The notes beneath the pieces are model-generated. The model saw only the letters and a list, made by a program, of their open reading frames with translations. It made no database searches and was not told the origin of the DNA. Positions 27,418 to 36,963 of a stretch of 64,000 bases of DNA are shown here, one piece after another. The DNA comes from Clostridium sp. KNHs214 (GTDB lineage: Bacteria > Bacillota > Clostridia > Clostridiales > Clostridiaceae): positions 992,001 through 1,056,000 of the forward strand of contig NZ_JQMW01000009.1 of the NCBI RefSeq assembly GCF_000744935.1, given 5' to 3'. The stretch's first letter is position 1. Each line of letters begins with the position of its first letter. The translations under genes and the position numbers were made by a program.

Positions 27418-27657
27418 TTAGTCTTTACTTGACTTTTCTTTTTCACTTTCAGTTTCGTCATCGAATCCATCATCAAGATATCCTTTGTTTTGGGTACTAG
27501 GATTATTTAATATACCTGCTATAACTAAAATTCCTAAAAATGAATTAACTACCTCGCTATAATTTTGGGGAACTACTCCTAACCCAAAACTCTCTAAAAG
27601 TAAAGGAATAAATGCAAAGATAGAAAGCCATAATCCGTAATTTTTAAATCTACTCAA
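27418..27657 (-). CDS. phi LC3-type small phage holin family protein
   Basis: 79 residues with two hydrophobic segments (LWLSIFAFIPLLLESFGL and SFLGILVIAGILNNPST) and a charged C-terminus rich in Glu/Lys/Asp, matching the phi LC3 holin pattern, including RFKNYGLWLSIFAFIP and the GILNNPSTQNKGY segment. Phage holins form membrane lesions to release lysins, but such single genes are also found in clostridial chromosomes without a prophage. Start TTG with AAGGAGATGG upstream. No lysin or phage gene is nearby. Confidence 0.8.
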   Translation of the reverse strand: MSRFKNYGLWLSIFAFIPLLLESFGLGVVPQNYSEVVNSFLGILVIAGILNNPSTQNKGYLDDGFDDETESEKEKSSKD

Positions 27658-27736
27658 ATTTCCATCTCCTTAAAATTCTTCCCTTACTATATTTTATTTT
27701 TAATTTTATAAATGGTTACAAAAACCTAATATCTAC

Positions 27737-27919
27737 CTAAAATTTAGTTAATACTTCTTGCATTCTTTTAGCTTGCATTGCAGATTCTTCTGCAAATTCT
27801 TTAAAAAGAGAAGCCACGTCCTTATCCTCAACATTATACGAATGCATTTGATAATCTCTTACATTTTCTTGTGCATCTAATATTTTTTTCTTTAATACAT
27901 CCTTTGTACTTAAATCCAT
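27737..27919 (-). CDS. small helical protein of unknown function
   Basis: 60 residues, not recognised. It is entirely helix-forming and charged: MDLSTKDVLKKKILDAQENV, then DYQMHSYNVEDKDVASLFKEFAEESAMQAKRMQEVL. The His/Glu/Met-rich second helix recalls four-helix-bundle or coat-associated small proteins, but this is not evidence of function. The start at 27919 has GGAGGG at 7 bases; the open frame starts five codons earlier. It diverges from the coiled-coil gene across a 281-bp gap. Confidence 0.7.
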   Translation of the reverse strand: MDLSTKDVLKKKILDAQENVRDYQMHSYNVEDKDVASLFKEFAEESAMQAKRMQEVLTKF

Positions 27920-28200
27920 ATATATCCCTCCCAATAGTATAGTAGTATCTATTAGTATTATTTGAAGTAATTTAGTTATTATTCATAAACTAATATGCTA
28001 TAATTATTAAGTATCCAACCTTCGTAGTTATAAAATCACAATTCTCTTTTTTATTATAAATAAGAAAGAATATAAGTAATGATCATTTTACGAATGATTA
28101 TTAGCCTTTAAAATTAATACTTGTATTTTTTCCATTTATATAATGTTAATCCTAAAAATTATATGCGAAAGTTGAGTAATAAACTAAAGAGGTGATTTAA
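27920..28200. other. 281-bp gap between divergent genes
   Basis: No gene seen. A short dyad (AATGATCATT ... AATGATTATT, about 28078-28103) and a TATAAT-like sequence near 28138 are present, but no convincing promoter pair was found. Confidence 0.4.
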
Positions 28201-29055
28201 ATGGCTGATGTAACATTTGGAGTAAAGGTAAATGAAGAATTAAAACAAAAATTAACTAAAATAATTAAAGACTCAGGCATGCAAGGCAAGGACTTCATGC
28301 AAAATCTTGTTAATATTTATGAAATGGAAAATACAAAAAAATCTACTCCTGAGATAGCCCAGGACATTGTAGAACTGCAATATTTAACTTCTAGAATGAA
28401 TAGTATATATATAAATTTAGCCCATAGAATAGATAATATAAAAAATTCAAATAATGAAATATATGAAAATCAATTAAAAATTCAAGAGGAAAAAATACTT
28501 TCTTTAAAAGAAGATTTAAAGTGTTATCAGGATAAAAATAATAAACTAAATAAAGAATTAGAACTGATTAAATCTTCTAAGGAAGAAATGTTAAATAAAA
28601 TCTCTTCTCTAGAAGATATTAATAACAGCAATAAACTTCTTATAAAAGAATATAATGAAAAATTGTATGATTTTTCCCAGCAGTTAAATGATTTCAAGAA
28701 AATTTCAGAAGAATCCATAAAAGATAAGCAGTATATAGATAATTTAAAAAATAATAATGATGCTTTAAAATCTTCCTTAGAAAAACTTTCTGAAGAAAAT
28801 AAAGAAAAACTATTAAAGAAGGATTATCAAATATCTTCTTTAGAAAAAAATATAAAAATAATTATGGATGAAAATAAAAAAGCTCTAGAAACCATGAAAG
28901 ATAAACTTATTATAGAAAAAGAAAGAGAGGTTTTACAATTAGAAAAAGATTATAACTTAAAAATCAACTCTATTATAGATGATTATAATTCCAAAATAAA
29001 ATCCCTTCTTGATGAAAGGGAAAACATTCATAAAACTAATTCAAAAGATTCATAG
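28201..29055 (+). CDS. coiled-coil protein with ribbon-helix-helix-like N-terminus
   Basis: 284 residues of unknown function. The first ~45 (ADVTFGVKVNEELKQKLTKI then a KDSGMQGKDFMQNLV helix) resemble a ribbon-helix-helix/CopG-like DNA-binding or dimerisation unit: a strand followed by two helices. Residues ~60-275 are a nearly uninterrupted Glu/Lys/Asn/Leu coiled coil. No membrane segment or signal peptide. AGAGGTG lies 7 bases before the ATG. One of few plus-strand genes. A filament, scaffold or chromosome-organising role is possible, but nothing in the context supports one. Confidence 0.75.
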   Translation: MADVTFGVKVNEELKQKLTKIIKDSGMQGKDFMQNLVNIYEMENTKKSTPEIAQDIVELQYLTSRMNSIYINLAHRIDNIKNSNNEIYENQLKIQEEKILSLKEDLKCYQDKNNKLNKELELIKSSKEEMLNKISSLEDINNSNKLLIKEYNEKLYDFSQQLNDFKKISEESIKDKQYIDNLKNNNDALKSSLEKLSEENKEKLLKKDYQISSLEKNIKIIMDENKKALETMKDKLIIEKEREVLQLEKDYNLKINSIIDDYNSKIKSLLDERENIHKTNSKDS

Positions 29056-29142
29056 TAACAAAACAACTGCATTTATAATAGAATGTATTGAGGAAATCTT
29101 TCTCTCCTTATTTTATAAAAATTAAGGAAAGGAGAGCTGCAT

Positions 29143-29220
29143 ATGTTCTGGTTAGGATGTGGTTGTTCTTGCATATGGTTCATAATATTTATTTTAATTA
29201 TATGCTGTTTCTGTTTTTAA
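29143..29220 (+). CDS. 25-residue Cys-rich hydrophobic peptide
   Basis: Reading frame MFWLGCGCSCIWFIIFILII then CCFCF, 25 residues with six cysteines around one hydrophobic helix. The ribosome binding site AAGGAAAGGAG is strong and 8 bases from the ATG. GGAGAG of this site (29131-29136) can pair with CTCTCC at 29102-29107, hiding it in a hairpin. A perfect palindromic terminator follows 15 bases after the stop, so it has the parts of a real gene. It resembles in size the tiny hydrophobic sporulation peptides of spore formers, but I do not recognise the family. Confidence 0.6.
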   Translation: MFWLGCGCSCIWFIIFILIICCFCF

Positions 29221-29235
29221 GTAAAAACTAAAATT

Positions 29236-29259
29236 ACAGGCTGATTTAAATCAGCCTGT
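29236..29259. terminator. bidirectional terminator
   Basis: ACAGGCTGATTT and AAATCAGCCTGT form a perfect 24-base palindrome followed by TTTAATATTTTT on the plus strand. It separates the small peptide gene from the convergent spoIVA. Confidence 0.85.
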
Positions 29260-29268
29260 TTAATATTT

Positions 29269-30747
29269 TTATAGTATTATGCATATTAGATTTCCATTTC
29301 CTTCATTTATTATTTTTTCTAAAGTTTTTTGTAATTTCATTTGCACGTCCTCTGGCATTTTATATAATTTCTTTTGAAGACCATCTTTTACAAGTACCTC
29401 TATGGACTTTCCAAACATATTGCTTTGCCATATTTTCGAAGGGTCATTTTCAAATTGTTCTAAAATAGACTTAACCAATTCTTCACTTTGCTTTTCCGTA
29501 CCCATTATTGGTGAAATTTCTGTATTTATATCTGCTTTTATGAAATGTAAGGATGGAGCACTAGCTTTTAATTTAACTCCATATCTTCCACCTTGTTGAA
29601 CAATTTCTGGTTCCTCTAATTTCATTTCATCTAGCTGAGGAGCAACCAATCCATAACCTGTTTCCTTTACATCATTAAGCGCTTCAGATACTTTATCATA
29701 TTCCACCTTTGCCCTATATAAATTCTCTATTATATCCAATAATTCATTTTCACCTGTTATATCCCTATTACACTTTTCTCCCAATATCTTATAAAAAAGA
29801 TCTCTTTTAGGATTCAATTCTAGTCTAGCTGTTCCCTCACCCATATTTATTTCCATTAAATTTGAACTATCTAAAAATTCAATTTTACTAAAATCTGATA
29901 TAGATTTTCTAATATCCCTAATCTTGTATATGTTCTTACACATATCCTTTACTAGATTTATGAAGTTTATCTTTAACCAATGACTAGGCTGTAATTTTTC
30001 TATCCATTCTGGCATATCTACATTTATTTCTTTTACAGGAAATTCTTTTAATACTCTTTCCAATATGTTTTTTATATCTTCATCCTTCATATTCAATACA
30101 TCTACTATTTGAACTGGAACATCATACTTTCCTTCTAATGTTTTTCGTAGTTCTATAGTTTCAGGATCATAAGGATTCTTAGTATTTAAAACAACTATAA
30201 AAGGCTTGTTTATAGATTTGAGTTCATTTATTACTCTCTCTTCTGCCTTTACATATTCTTCTCTAGTTATGTCTGTAATTGATCCATCAGTAGTTACCAC
30301 CAATCCTATGGTAGAATGTTCATTTATAACTTTTTTTGTTCCAATTTCCGCTGCTTCCTCAAAAGGGATTTCATAATCATACCATGGAGTAGTCACCATC
30401 TTAGGTGTTTCATTTTCCATATAGCCTAATGCACCCTCTACTATATACCCTACACAATCTACCATCCTTACTTTAAATTTCGTATTATCATTTATGTTTA
30501 TATCCACCGCTTCATTAGGCACAAATTTAGGCTCCATTGTATGAATAGACTTTCCCGAACCACTTTGAGGGAGTTCATCTTTTGCTCTACCCTTTTTATG
30601 AGGATTAGTTATATTAGGTAGTACCATCAGTTCCATAAATCTCTTAATAAAAGTAGACTTACCTGTTCTTACGGGTCCTACTACCCCTACATATATATCC
30701 CCTTGGGTTCTTTCAGCAATATCTTTATATATATCGAAGTTTTCCAA
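29269..30747 (-). CDS. spoIVA: stage IV sporulation protein A (SpoIVA)
   Basis: ATPase that polymerises irreversibly on the forespore surface as the basement layer of the spore coat; made in the mother cell and tethered by SpoVM. With the TTG start (GGGAGGG 6 bases upstream) the protein is 492 residues, the same as in Bacillus. The N-terminal TRAFAC GTPase-like domain has Walker A GPVRTGKST at 24-32, DCVGYIVEGALGYMENE and the sensor Thr region (VVTTDGSIT). The C-terminal end contains the conserved GNLICIIL. spoVM is at 8.1 kb in this window. Confidence 0.96.
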   Translation of the reverse strand: MENFDIYKDIAERTQGDIYVGVVGPVRTGKSTFIKRFMELMVLPNITNPHKKGRAKDELPQSGSGKSIHTMEPKFVPNEAVDININDNTKFKVRMVDCVGYIVEGALGYMENETPKMVTTPWYDYEIPFEEAAEIGTKKVINEHSTIGLVVTTDGSITDITREEYVKAEERVINELKSINKPFIVVLNTKNPYDPETIELRKTLEGKYDVPVQIVDVLNMKDEDIKNILERVLKEFPVKEINVDMPEWIEKLQPSHWLKINFINLVKDMCKNIYKIRDIRKSISDFSKIEFLDSSNLMEINMGEGTARLELNPKRDLFYKILGEKCNRDITGENELLDIIENLYRAKVEYDKVSEALNDVKETGYGLVAPQLDEMKLEEPEIVQQGGRYGVKLKASAPSLHFIKADINTEISPIMGTEKQSEELVKSILEQFENDPSKIWQSNMFGKSIEVLVKDGLQKKLYKMPEDVQMKLQKTLEKIINEGNGNLICIIL

Positions 30748-30813
30748 GTTATACCCTCCCATTATTTACATATTAACAATATATATATATTACCCAATAT
30801 TTAAAATATTACA

Positions 30814-30856
30814 AAAAAGCTTACATTAGATATTTTTTATCTAATGTAAGCTTTTT
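30814..30856. terminator. strong terminator between gpsA and spoIVA
   Basis: A perfect 19-bp stem (left arm 30814-30832, right arm 30838-30856) with a 5-base T/A loop and A/T runs on both sides. It isolates spoIVA, which therefore needs its own promoter in the 66 bases downstream. Confidence 0.88.
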
Positions 30857-30868
30857 AAATACTCTCAT

Positions 30869-31861
30869 CTATATCTCATCTTTTTTATCTCTAGTCATAA
30901 GTTCATATACACCATATTTAACGTCTTTTCTTTGAAATAGAACCTGATATAATATTTCTGTAATAGGCATGGAAACTTTTAATCTACAGCTTAGATTATA
31001 AAAGGCTCTGCAAGCCTTTACTCCTTCTACTACCATTCCAACTTCATCGCAAGCTTCTTTCATAGTGAGACCCTTACCTATCAGTATTCCAGCTCTTCTA
31101 TTTCTACTATGCATACTTGTGCAAGTAACTATTAAATCTCCCATTCCTGCAAGTCCATAAAAAGTTTCTTTTTTTCCGCCTAATTTAGTACCTATTTTAA
31201 CTATTTCACTCATACCTCTAGTCATAAGTGCTGCTTTGGTATTATCACCATATCCAACTCCATCAGAAACTCCAGCAGCCAAGGCTATTATGTTTTTTAC
31301 AGCTCCCCCTATTTCAACACCTATTAAATCATCATTTGTATACACTCTAAATTTATTAGTGGTGAATAATTCTTGTACGTCTCTAGCACTATCCATATGT
31401 TCTGAACTAACTACTACAGTAGTTGGTATATCTAATGCTACCTCTTCAGCGTGACTTGGGCCTGATAATATAACTACAGATTTTGTATCCAATTCACCTT
31501 TTATAACTTGAGATAGTCTTTCTCCCTTTTCTTCATCTATACCCTTAGCTATACTTATTATTACTTTATCTTTAGTGACAAAGGTCTTTATCTCTCTGCA
31601 TAACTGTCTAACTGCATGAGAAGGAACAGCTAATACTATATATTTGCTTTTCTCTATAGAATCTCTCAACTCATTAGTTGCAAGTACATTTGAAGGTATT
31701 ATAATATTAGGCAAATATCTTATATTTTCTCTCTTTATGTTAATGTCTTCAACTACACTGGATTTTCTATCCCATAAAGTAACATTAAATCCTTTCTTGC
31801 CTAACATCACAGACAATGCTGTTCCAAAGCTTCCCCCTCCTAAGAAAGTAATATGTTCCAT
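30869..31861 (-). CDS. gpsA: NAD(P)H-dependent glycerol-3-phosphate dehydrogenase
   Basis: Reduces dihydroxyacetone phosphate to sn-glycerol 3-phosphate for phospholipid synthesis. 330 residues with the N-terminal dinucleotide motif [13 protein letters not shown], the [10 protein letters not shown] motif near 137, catalytic Lys in [15 protein letters not shown] near 187 and [14 protein letters not shown] near 238. GGAAGG lies before the ATG. It starts 1 base after the der stop. The der-gpsA pair just before spoIVA is the Bacillus order. Confidence 0.97.
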   Translation of the reverse strand: MEHITFLGGGSFGTALSVMLGKKGFNVTLWDRKSSVVEDINIKRENIRYLPNIIIPSNVLATNELRDSIEKSKYIVLAVPSHAVRQLCREIKTFVTKDKVIISIAKGIDEEKGERLSQVIKGELDTKSVVILSGPSHAEEVALDIPTTVVVSSEHMDSARDVQELFTTNKFRVYTNDDLIGVEIGGAVKNIIALAAGVSDGVGYGDNTKAALMTRGMSEIVKIGTKLGGKKETFYGLAGMGDLIVTCTSMHSRNRRAGILIGKGLTMKEACDEVGMVVEGVKACRAFYNLSCRLKVSMPITEILYQVLFQRKDVKYGVYELMTRDKKDEI

Positions 31862-31862
31862 T

Positions 31863-33179
31863 TTATTCCTTCCTTTCTCTAAATATAAGTTTTATACCCG
31901 TACCATTAAACTCAAAACTTCCTCTTAATTGATTTTCTAAATATCTTCGATATGAAAAATGTACTGTGCTAGCATCATTCACAAAAAATACAAAAGTAGG
32001 TGGTTTAATGCTAACTTGAGTTGCATAGTATATCTTTAGTCTCTTTCCTAGAACCATAGGAGGTTCTTGCATTAATACAGCTCTGTTTACCACTTCATTT
32101 AAAACCCCTGTGGATATTCTCTTACAGTAACTATTGTAACATTCTTTTGCCATATTTAAAACCTTTTGTGTTCTTTGTCCTGTTTTAGCAGAAATAAATA
32201 AATATGGCGCATAAGGTATAAATGATAAATTTGTTTGGAAATCCATTTTGAATTTATTTAATGTCTTATCGTCTTTCTCAATTAAATCCCATTTATTTAC
32301 AATAACCATTATAGCCTTATTCATTTCATGAGCAAATCCTATGATTTTTTCATCTTGATCACTAACTCCATCTTCTGCATCTATCATAAGTACACAAACA
32401 TCTGCTTTTTCCACCGCTGTTAAAGATCTAATAACACTATATCTTTCTATCTCTTCTTTAACTTTACTCTTTCTTCTTATACCAGCTGTATCAACTAATA
32501 TAAATTTTCCTTCTCCTGTTTCTATGTAGCTATCAACTGAATCTCTAGTTGTTCCTGGTATATCACTTACAATATTTCTTTCTTCACCTAATATTCTATT
32601 TATAAGAGAAGATTTTCCTACATTAGGCTTTCCAACAAAAGCTATTCTTATAAATTCATCTTCTTCTTCCTCATCTTCAAGTTTTGGGAAATGAGCAATT
32701 ACTTCATCTAACATATCTCCTAAACCTAATGCTTGAGAAGCTGATACAGCATTAGGTTCACCTAATCCTAAATTATAAAATTCGTATTTATTGTCTTCAT
32801 CTCTAATTTTATCTATTTTATTAACTACTAATACTACAGGTTTTTTGCTCTTTCTAAGCATTTGACCTACCTCATAATCCGCTGCAGTAAGTCCTTCTTT
32901 CCCATCCACAACAAACATTATAACATCACAGGTCTCTATAGCTATTTGGGCCTGTCTTCTCATTTGTTTAACTATTATATCATCTCTTTCAGGTTCTATT
33001 CCACCTGTATCTATTATAGTAAATTTGTTATTTAACCATTCTGATTGTGCGTATATTCTATCCCTCGTAACCCCTGGTTTATCATCTACTATTGATATTC
33101 TCTCACCAGCTAACTTATTAAATAATGTAGATTTTCCTACATTTGGTCTTCCTACTATGGCAACTATTGGTTTTGACAT
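31863..33179 (-). CDS. der: ribosome biogenesis GTPase Der (EngA)
   Basis: Double-GTPase needed for 50S assembly. 438 residues with two tandem GTPase domains: [12 protein letters not shown] / DTGG / NKID (domain 1) and [12 protein letters not shown] / DTAG / NKWD (domain 2), followed by a C-terminal KH-like domain ([21 protein letters not shown]). An acidic linker DEEEEDE lies between the GTPase domains. GAGGAGG precedes the ATG. It begins 2 bases after the DUF512 gene. Confidence 0.97.
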   Translation of the reverse strand: MSKPIVAIVGRPNVGKSTLFNKLAGERISIVDDKPGVTRDRIYAQSEWLNNKFTIIDTGGIEPERDDIIVKQMRRQAQIAIETCDVIMFVVDGKEGLTAADYEVGQMLRKSKKPVVLVVNKIDKIRDEDNKYEFYNLGLGEPNAVSASQALGLGDMLDEVIAHFPKLEDEEEEDEFIRIAFVGKPNVGKSSLINRILGEERNIVSDIPGTTRDSVDSYIETGEGKFILVDTAGIRRKSKVKEEIERYSVIRSLTAVEKADVCVLMIDAEDGVSDQDEKIIGFAHEMNKAIMVIVNKWDLIEKDDKTLNKFKMDFQTNLSFIPYAPYLFISAKTGQRTQKVLNMAKECYNSYCKRISTGVLNEVVNRAVLMQEPPMVLGKRLKIYYATQVSIKPPTFVFFVNDASTVHFSYRRYLENQLRGSFEFNGTGIKLIFRERKE

Positions 33180-33181
33180 AT

Positions 33182-34519
33182 CTATTCCTCCTCACTGTAA
33201 CTATTAATTATGTCTATTAAATCTTCTCCTGTGTAATCACAAATCACTATTTTCCTATTAAAATTTCTTTCTAAGTCCTCTAATGTCACATCATCCAATA
33301 ATACTTTAGCAGAATTCTGCTCTAATTCATACCCTTTTCTGAGCGTATTATCAGATAATATTATATACTTACCTAACTCTTCTTCCTTGGTTTGTTCCAT
33401 TATATCTTTACCGGTTAATAAACCTGCTACAGTTATAGTTTCACCAAAGAAATGATTAATTATTTTCTTTACATGAATTTTTATATTACTATTGCACTTC
33501 ATTATTTTCATGGAGGCTTCTAAAATCTCTTTGTACGCAGACTTTCCTGTGATTATAGTGAAACTTCCTTTATGTTTTTTATTTAGTTTTTCAAGAGTTT
33601 TTTCTATATTTTCTCTAAAGAGTCTTATCATTCCCACACCATCTTCCAGCTGGGGGTATTCCCCATAAAATTCACCCTTAGGTACATCTAAGCCTGCCAT
33701 CACATAAAATTCATCAGATAGCCTTACAAATGGACTGCCTATTTCATTCATATATTTTTCTTGTATTCTTTGTATATTAAATATTTCTTCTCTAGCGGTA
33801 TCTTCAGAATAAATCTCTAATGGATATAGATTTTCTCTAAACTTTGTAATCCCTATTGGAACCACTGCAACACTTTTAACCCGTGGATATAATTTATATA
33901 AATCCTCCACTGTGTTTATAAGTTCTTTTCCATTATTTATACCAGGACAAGAAACAATTTGACAATTCATCTCTATTTTAGCCTTGGCCATTTTTTGCAT
34001 TATTTCATATAACCTTCCTGCAAATCTATTATTAAGCATTTTTGCTCTTAATTCAGGATTAGTTGTATGTACAGATACATTTATAGGACTTATTTTATAT
34101 TTTATTATTCTATCTATTTCTTCATCACTCATATTAGTTAAAGTTACAAAATTACCTTGAAAAAAAGACAATCTTGAATCATCATCTTTAAAATAAAGAG
34201 TTTTTCTCATTCCAGTTGGAAGTTGATCTATAAAACAAAACATACATTTATTATGACAACTCCTAGGTTTATCTAAAATAAAATCTTTAAATTCTATTCC
34301 TAAATCCTCATCATATCCTTTTTCTATTTCAATTTCCCAAACTTCACCACTTTGTTTTTCCACTTCTATTGTTACAAATTCATCTGTTACTAAAAATTTG
34401 TAGTCAATTATATCCTTAACTATATTACCATTTATACTTAACAATTTGTCGTTTGGTTCTATTCCTACCTCTTCTGCTATTCCTCCAGGTTGAACCCTTA
34501 ATATTTGATTTTTTTCCAT
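33182..34519 (-). CDS. DUF512 protein: PDZ domain plus radical-SAM-like iron-sulfur domain
   Basis: 445 residues. An N-terminal PDZ-like part ([24 protein letters not shown]) is followed by a Cys-x3-Cys-x2-Cys motif (CHNKCMFCF, near 90) with [19 protein letters not shown], then a TIM-barrel-like core with [15 protein letters not shown]. The C-terminal DUF512 domain has [11 protein letters not shown] and the [10 protein letters not shown] motif. The family is widespread in clostridia with no settled function. It leads the DUF512-der-gpsA unit; in many clostridia it is beside der. Confidence 0.88.
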   Translation of the reverse strand: MEKNQILRVQPGGIAEEVGIEPNDKLLSINGNIVKDIIDYKFLVTDEFVTIEVEKQSGEVWEIEIEKGYDEDLGIEFKDFILDKPRSCHNKCMFCFIDQLPTGMRKTLYFKDDDSRLSFFQGNFVTLTNMSDEEIDRIIKYKISPINVSVHTTNPELRAKMLNNRFAGRLYEIMQKMAKAKIEMNCQIVSCPGINNGKELINTVEDLYKLYPRVKSVAVVPIGITKFRENLYPLEIYSEDTAREEIFNIQRIQEKYMNEIGSPFVRLSDEFYVMAGLDVPKGEFYGEYPQLEDGVGMIRLFRENIEKTLEKLNKKHKGSFTIITGKSAYKEILEASMKIMKCNSNIKIHVKKIINHFFGETITVAGLLTGKDIMEQTKEEELGKYIILSDNTLRKGYELEQNSAKVLLDDVTLEDLERNFNRKIVICDYTGEDLIDIINSYSEEE

Positions 34520-34565
34520 TTATATTTAGTTTCCTCCTCAAAAGGTTAATAATATCTATTATGTT

Positions 34566-34594
34566 ATAATACATTAATTAGCATTCTTCGTCAA
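34566..34594 (-). promoter_or_regulatory. SigA promoter of the DUF512-der-gpsA unit
   Basis: Minus strand TTGACG (34589-34594) and TATTAT (34566-34571) with a 17-base spacer, about 45 bases before the DUF512 start. The second repeat copy lies immediately upstream. Confidence 0.7.
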
Positions 34595-34600
34595 TGTTTT

Positions 34601-34668
34601 AGTTTATACTAGCATCTTTGACTTGTTATTTCTTTTCATGTACCTTATTTAGATACCTTAAGCATTAG
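34601..34668. repeat. second, partial copy of the palindromic repeat
   Basis: Bases 34611-34644 are an exact 34-bp reverse complement of 3452-3485. Weaker similarity extends on both sides: AGTATA-like bases inside and GCTTAAG near 34658-34664 outside. The second arm and the structured centre are missing, so this is a solo end or decayed copy. It lies between the PstS-like gene's terminator and the DUF512 promoter. Confidence 0.8.
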
Positions 34669-34674
34669 ATTAAT

Positions 34675-34699
34675 AAAAACTCCTATGTTAGGAGTTTTT
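34675..34699. terminator. terminator of the pst/PstS-like unit
   Basis: AAAAACTCCT pairs with AGGAGTTTTT around a 5-base loop; the stop codon of the lipoprotein gene lies in the loop. The T-run on the minus strand fits termination there. Confidence 0.85.
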
Positions 34700-35455
34700 A
34701 TCTGCATCAGCGCAATACTTTTTTATAATTTTCTTGCCATTATCACTTTTTACATATTTTATAAATTCACTTAAAGCTTCTTTAGACTTAGGATTATAAT
34801 ACATGTTTATGGGAAGCGTTATTTTGTACAAACCATTTTTTATATTATTAGAATTCAACTCTACATTATCCAATTTAATATATGTTAAATCACCACTTAA
34901 CTGCATTTTAGGAATAAAGGCTATGGTATTTTTATCTTTATCCATTACTTTATTTAATGCTTTGGTCTCGTCTATATATTGTACTTTATTTTCTATTCTT
35001 AAAAATTTTTCCATTCCCTTAAAAATTAAAATGTTTATTTCACCTTGATTTTTGCTAATGTCTTTCCAGTTATTTATAGTTCCATTATATATTTTATTCA
35101 ACTCTTCAGTTGTTATATTGAGAATACCCTTTTCTTTATCTACTACTATTGCTACAGCATCAATACCTAAAGGATTCTTATTTAACTTTTGTAGTTTCTT
35201 ATTTCCATAACTTATTATTGCATAGTCTTTACTCTTTTCCTCCTTTAACTCTAAAACATTTTCTACTAATTTAATTTCTGCAGTTTCTTCACTATTTGCA
35301 TTATAATTTTCCACTAAATCAGCTACCATGGGATAAGTGGATTTTTCGCAAATAATTAAAGCCTTTTTATTGCTTTGCTCAATTTTCTTTGGTGAACCAC
35401 AGCCTATAAATACTAAAATGCAAAAACTAATTATAATACATAGATATTTCTTCAT
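34688..35455 (-). CDS. PstS-like phosphate-binding lipoprotein (divergent paralogue)
   Basis: 255 residues. It has a lipoprotein signal: short basic start, hydrophobic core, then FIGCGS with the lipobox Cys near 20. The rest follows the PBP-like/PstS fold: STYPMVADLVENYN, then DAVAIVVDKEKGI, ELNKIYNGTINNWKDI (the PstS pattern 'IF.G.I.NW') and FIKYVKSDNGKKIIKKY. It lacks the Gly/Ser-rich SGSG phosphate loop that pstS (38.8 kb) has, so ligand and function are uncertain. The start at 35455 follows GAGGG; located after phoU, probably at the end of the pst operon. Confidence 0.75.
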   Translation of the reverse strand: MKKYLCIIISFCILVFIGCGSPKKIEQSNKKALIICEKSTYPMVADLVENYNANSEETAEIKLVENVLELKEEKSKDYAIISYGNKKLQKLNKNPLGIDAVAIVVDKEKGILNITTEELNKIYNGTINNWKDISKNQGEINILIFKGMEKFLRIENKVQYIDETKALNKVMDKDKNTIAFIPKMQLSGDLTYIKLDNVELNSNNIKNGLYKITLPINMYYNPKSKEALSEFIKYVKSDNGKKIIKKYCADADKNS

Positions 35456-35505
35456 ATACACTACCCTCTATATTTTTTATAATAGTTTTTGCAATTTATA
35501 TTTAA

Positions 35506-36162
35506 TTATTCATTTAAATCTACCTGTTCCCCTGTAACCAAATATATAGTCCATTCACATATATTGGTTATATGATCCGCTATCCTCTCTAAGTATTTAC
35601 ATATGAATAGAAACTGAGTAGCTTGGTTTATGGTCTTTATATCCTTCATCATCAGAATTAAAAGTTCACTAAAGACCTGTTTATATATAGCATCTACCTT
35701 ATCATCTAATTTACAAACAGAATATGCCTTATCTACATCTCGCTCAATATATGCATCCAGTGAATCTCTCAACATATCTTGCACTATTTCTGCCATTTGG
35801 GGAATATCAATAAGTTGTTTTATATAAACCTCATTTTTCAACCTAATTGTTATTTTTGCTATATCTACTGCATGGTCAGCTATTCTCTCTAAATCTGTAA
35901 CTATTTTAGTTGAAGTAAATATATATCTTAAATCCGATGCCAATGGCTGCTGCATTGCAATTAATTTTATGCATTTATCCTCTATTTCTTTTTGCATATT
36001 GTCTACTATATCATCATCCTTAATTATTTTTTTTGCTAAAGCTTCCTCCTGCTTTATGAGTCCTTCTATACTCAAAGAAATTTGTTTTTCTGTCACACTT
36101 CCCATTCTCAAAAGATCTCTATGAAGTTCTTCTAATTTAGCTTTAAAAACCTCTCTCACCAT
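35506..36162 (-). CDS. phoU: phosphate transport regulator PhoU
   Basis: 218 residues forming two three-helix bundles, with metal-binding acidic clusters (E-R-I-A-D-H-A near 85 and ERIADHITNICEW near 190). It links Pst transporter state to PhoR signalling. The start at 36162 (MVREVFKAKLEELH) has GGAGAGGTG upstream; the longer open frame is unsupported. Follows pstB as usual. Confidence 0.96.
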   Translation of the reverse strand: MVREVFKAKLEELHRDLLRMGSVTEKQISLSIEGLIKQEEALAKKIIKDDDIVDNMQKEIEDKCIKLIAMQQPLASDLRYIFTSTKIVTDLERIADHAVDIAKITIRLKNEVYIKQLIDIPQMAEIVQDMLRDSLDAYIERDVDKAYSVCKLDDKVDAIYKQVFSELLILMMKDIKTINQATQFLFICKYLERIADHITNICEWTIYLVTGEQVDLNE

Positions 36163-36200
36163 GAAATACACCTCTCCTTTAAAACACATATAATTATATT

Positions 36201-36953
36201 CTATCCAAATCTACCGGTTATATAATCTTCTGTTCTTTTATCTCTAGGTCTATAGAATATATCCTCAGTTTTTCCAAATTCAACTATTTCGCCATTTAAA
36301 AAAAATACTGTGTTGTCAGATATTCTTCCTGCCTGTTGCATATTATGAGTAACTATTATAACTGTATACTCTTTTTTTAAATCTGACATTAATTCTTCAA
36401 CCTTCAATGTAGATATGGGATCTAGTGCTGAAGTAGGTTCATCCATTAATATAACTTGTGGCTCTACTGCTAATGTTCTAGCTATACACAATCTCTGCTG
36501 TTGACCTCCAGATAATCCTAATGCATTTTTCTTTAATCTATCTTTAGCTTCATCCCAAAGTGCTGCCCCTTTTAAACTTTTTTCTACAATACTATCCAAT
36601 TTATTCTTGTCTTTTACTCCATGTATTTTGGGACCATATGCCACATTATCATAAATACTCATTGGAAAGGGATTAGGTTTTTGAAATACCATGCCTATTT
36701 TTTTTCTCAATTCTATAACATCCCACTGCTCCGCATATATATTATTATTTTCATATATAACTTCACCATTTATTTTAACTCCATCTATTAAATCATTCAT
36801 TCTGTTAATGGTTCTAAGAAAGGTAGATTTTCCACAACCTGAAGGTCCTATTAATGCAGTAACAGAATTTTTTTCAAATTTTAAATTTATGTCTTTTAAA
36901 GCCCTATGAGTTCCATAAAAAAGCTCTAAATTCTTAATTTCTATAATACACAT
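36201..36953 (-). CDS. pstB: phosphate ABC transporter ATP-binding protein
   Basis: 250-residue ATPase of the high-affinity phosphate importer. Walker [10 protein letters not shown] near 35, Q-loop [24 protein letters not shown] signature [13 protein letters not shown] near 147, Walker [14 protein letters not shown] and the H-switch VTHN are all present. GGAGGGG precedes the ATG. Between pstA and phoU. Confidence 0.98.
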   Translation of the reverse strand: MCIIEIKNLELFYGTHRALKDINLKFEKNSVTALIGPSGCGKSTFLRTINRMNDLIDGVKINGEVIYENNNIYAEQWDVIELRKKIGMVFQKPNPFPMSIYDNVAYGPKIHGVKDKNKLDSIVEKSLKGAALWDEAKDRLKKNALGLSGGQQQRLCIARTLAVEPQVILMDEPTSALDPISTLKVEELMSDLKKEYTVIIVTHNMQQAGRISDNTVFFLNGEIVEFGKTEDIFYRPRDKRTEDYITGRFG

Positions 36954-36963
36954 AAAACCCCTC

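Noticed and set aside
27418-27657. prophage
   Set aside because: Only one holin-like gene; neighbours are ordinary chromosomal genes.
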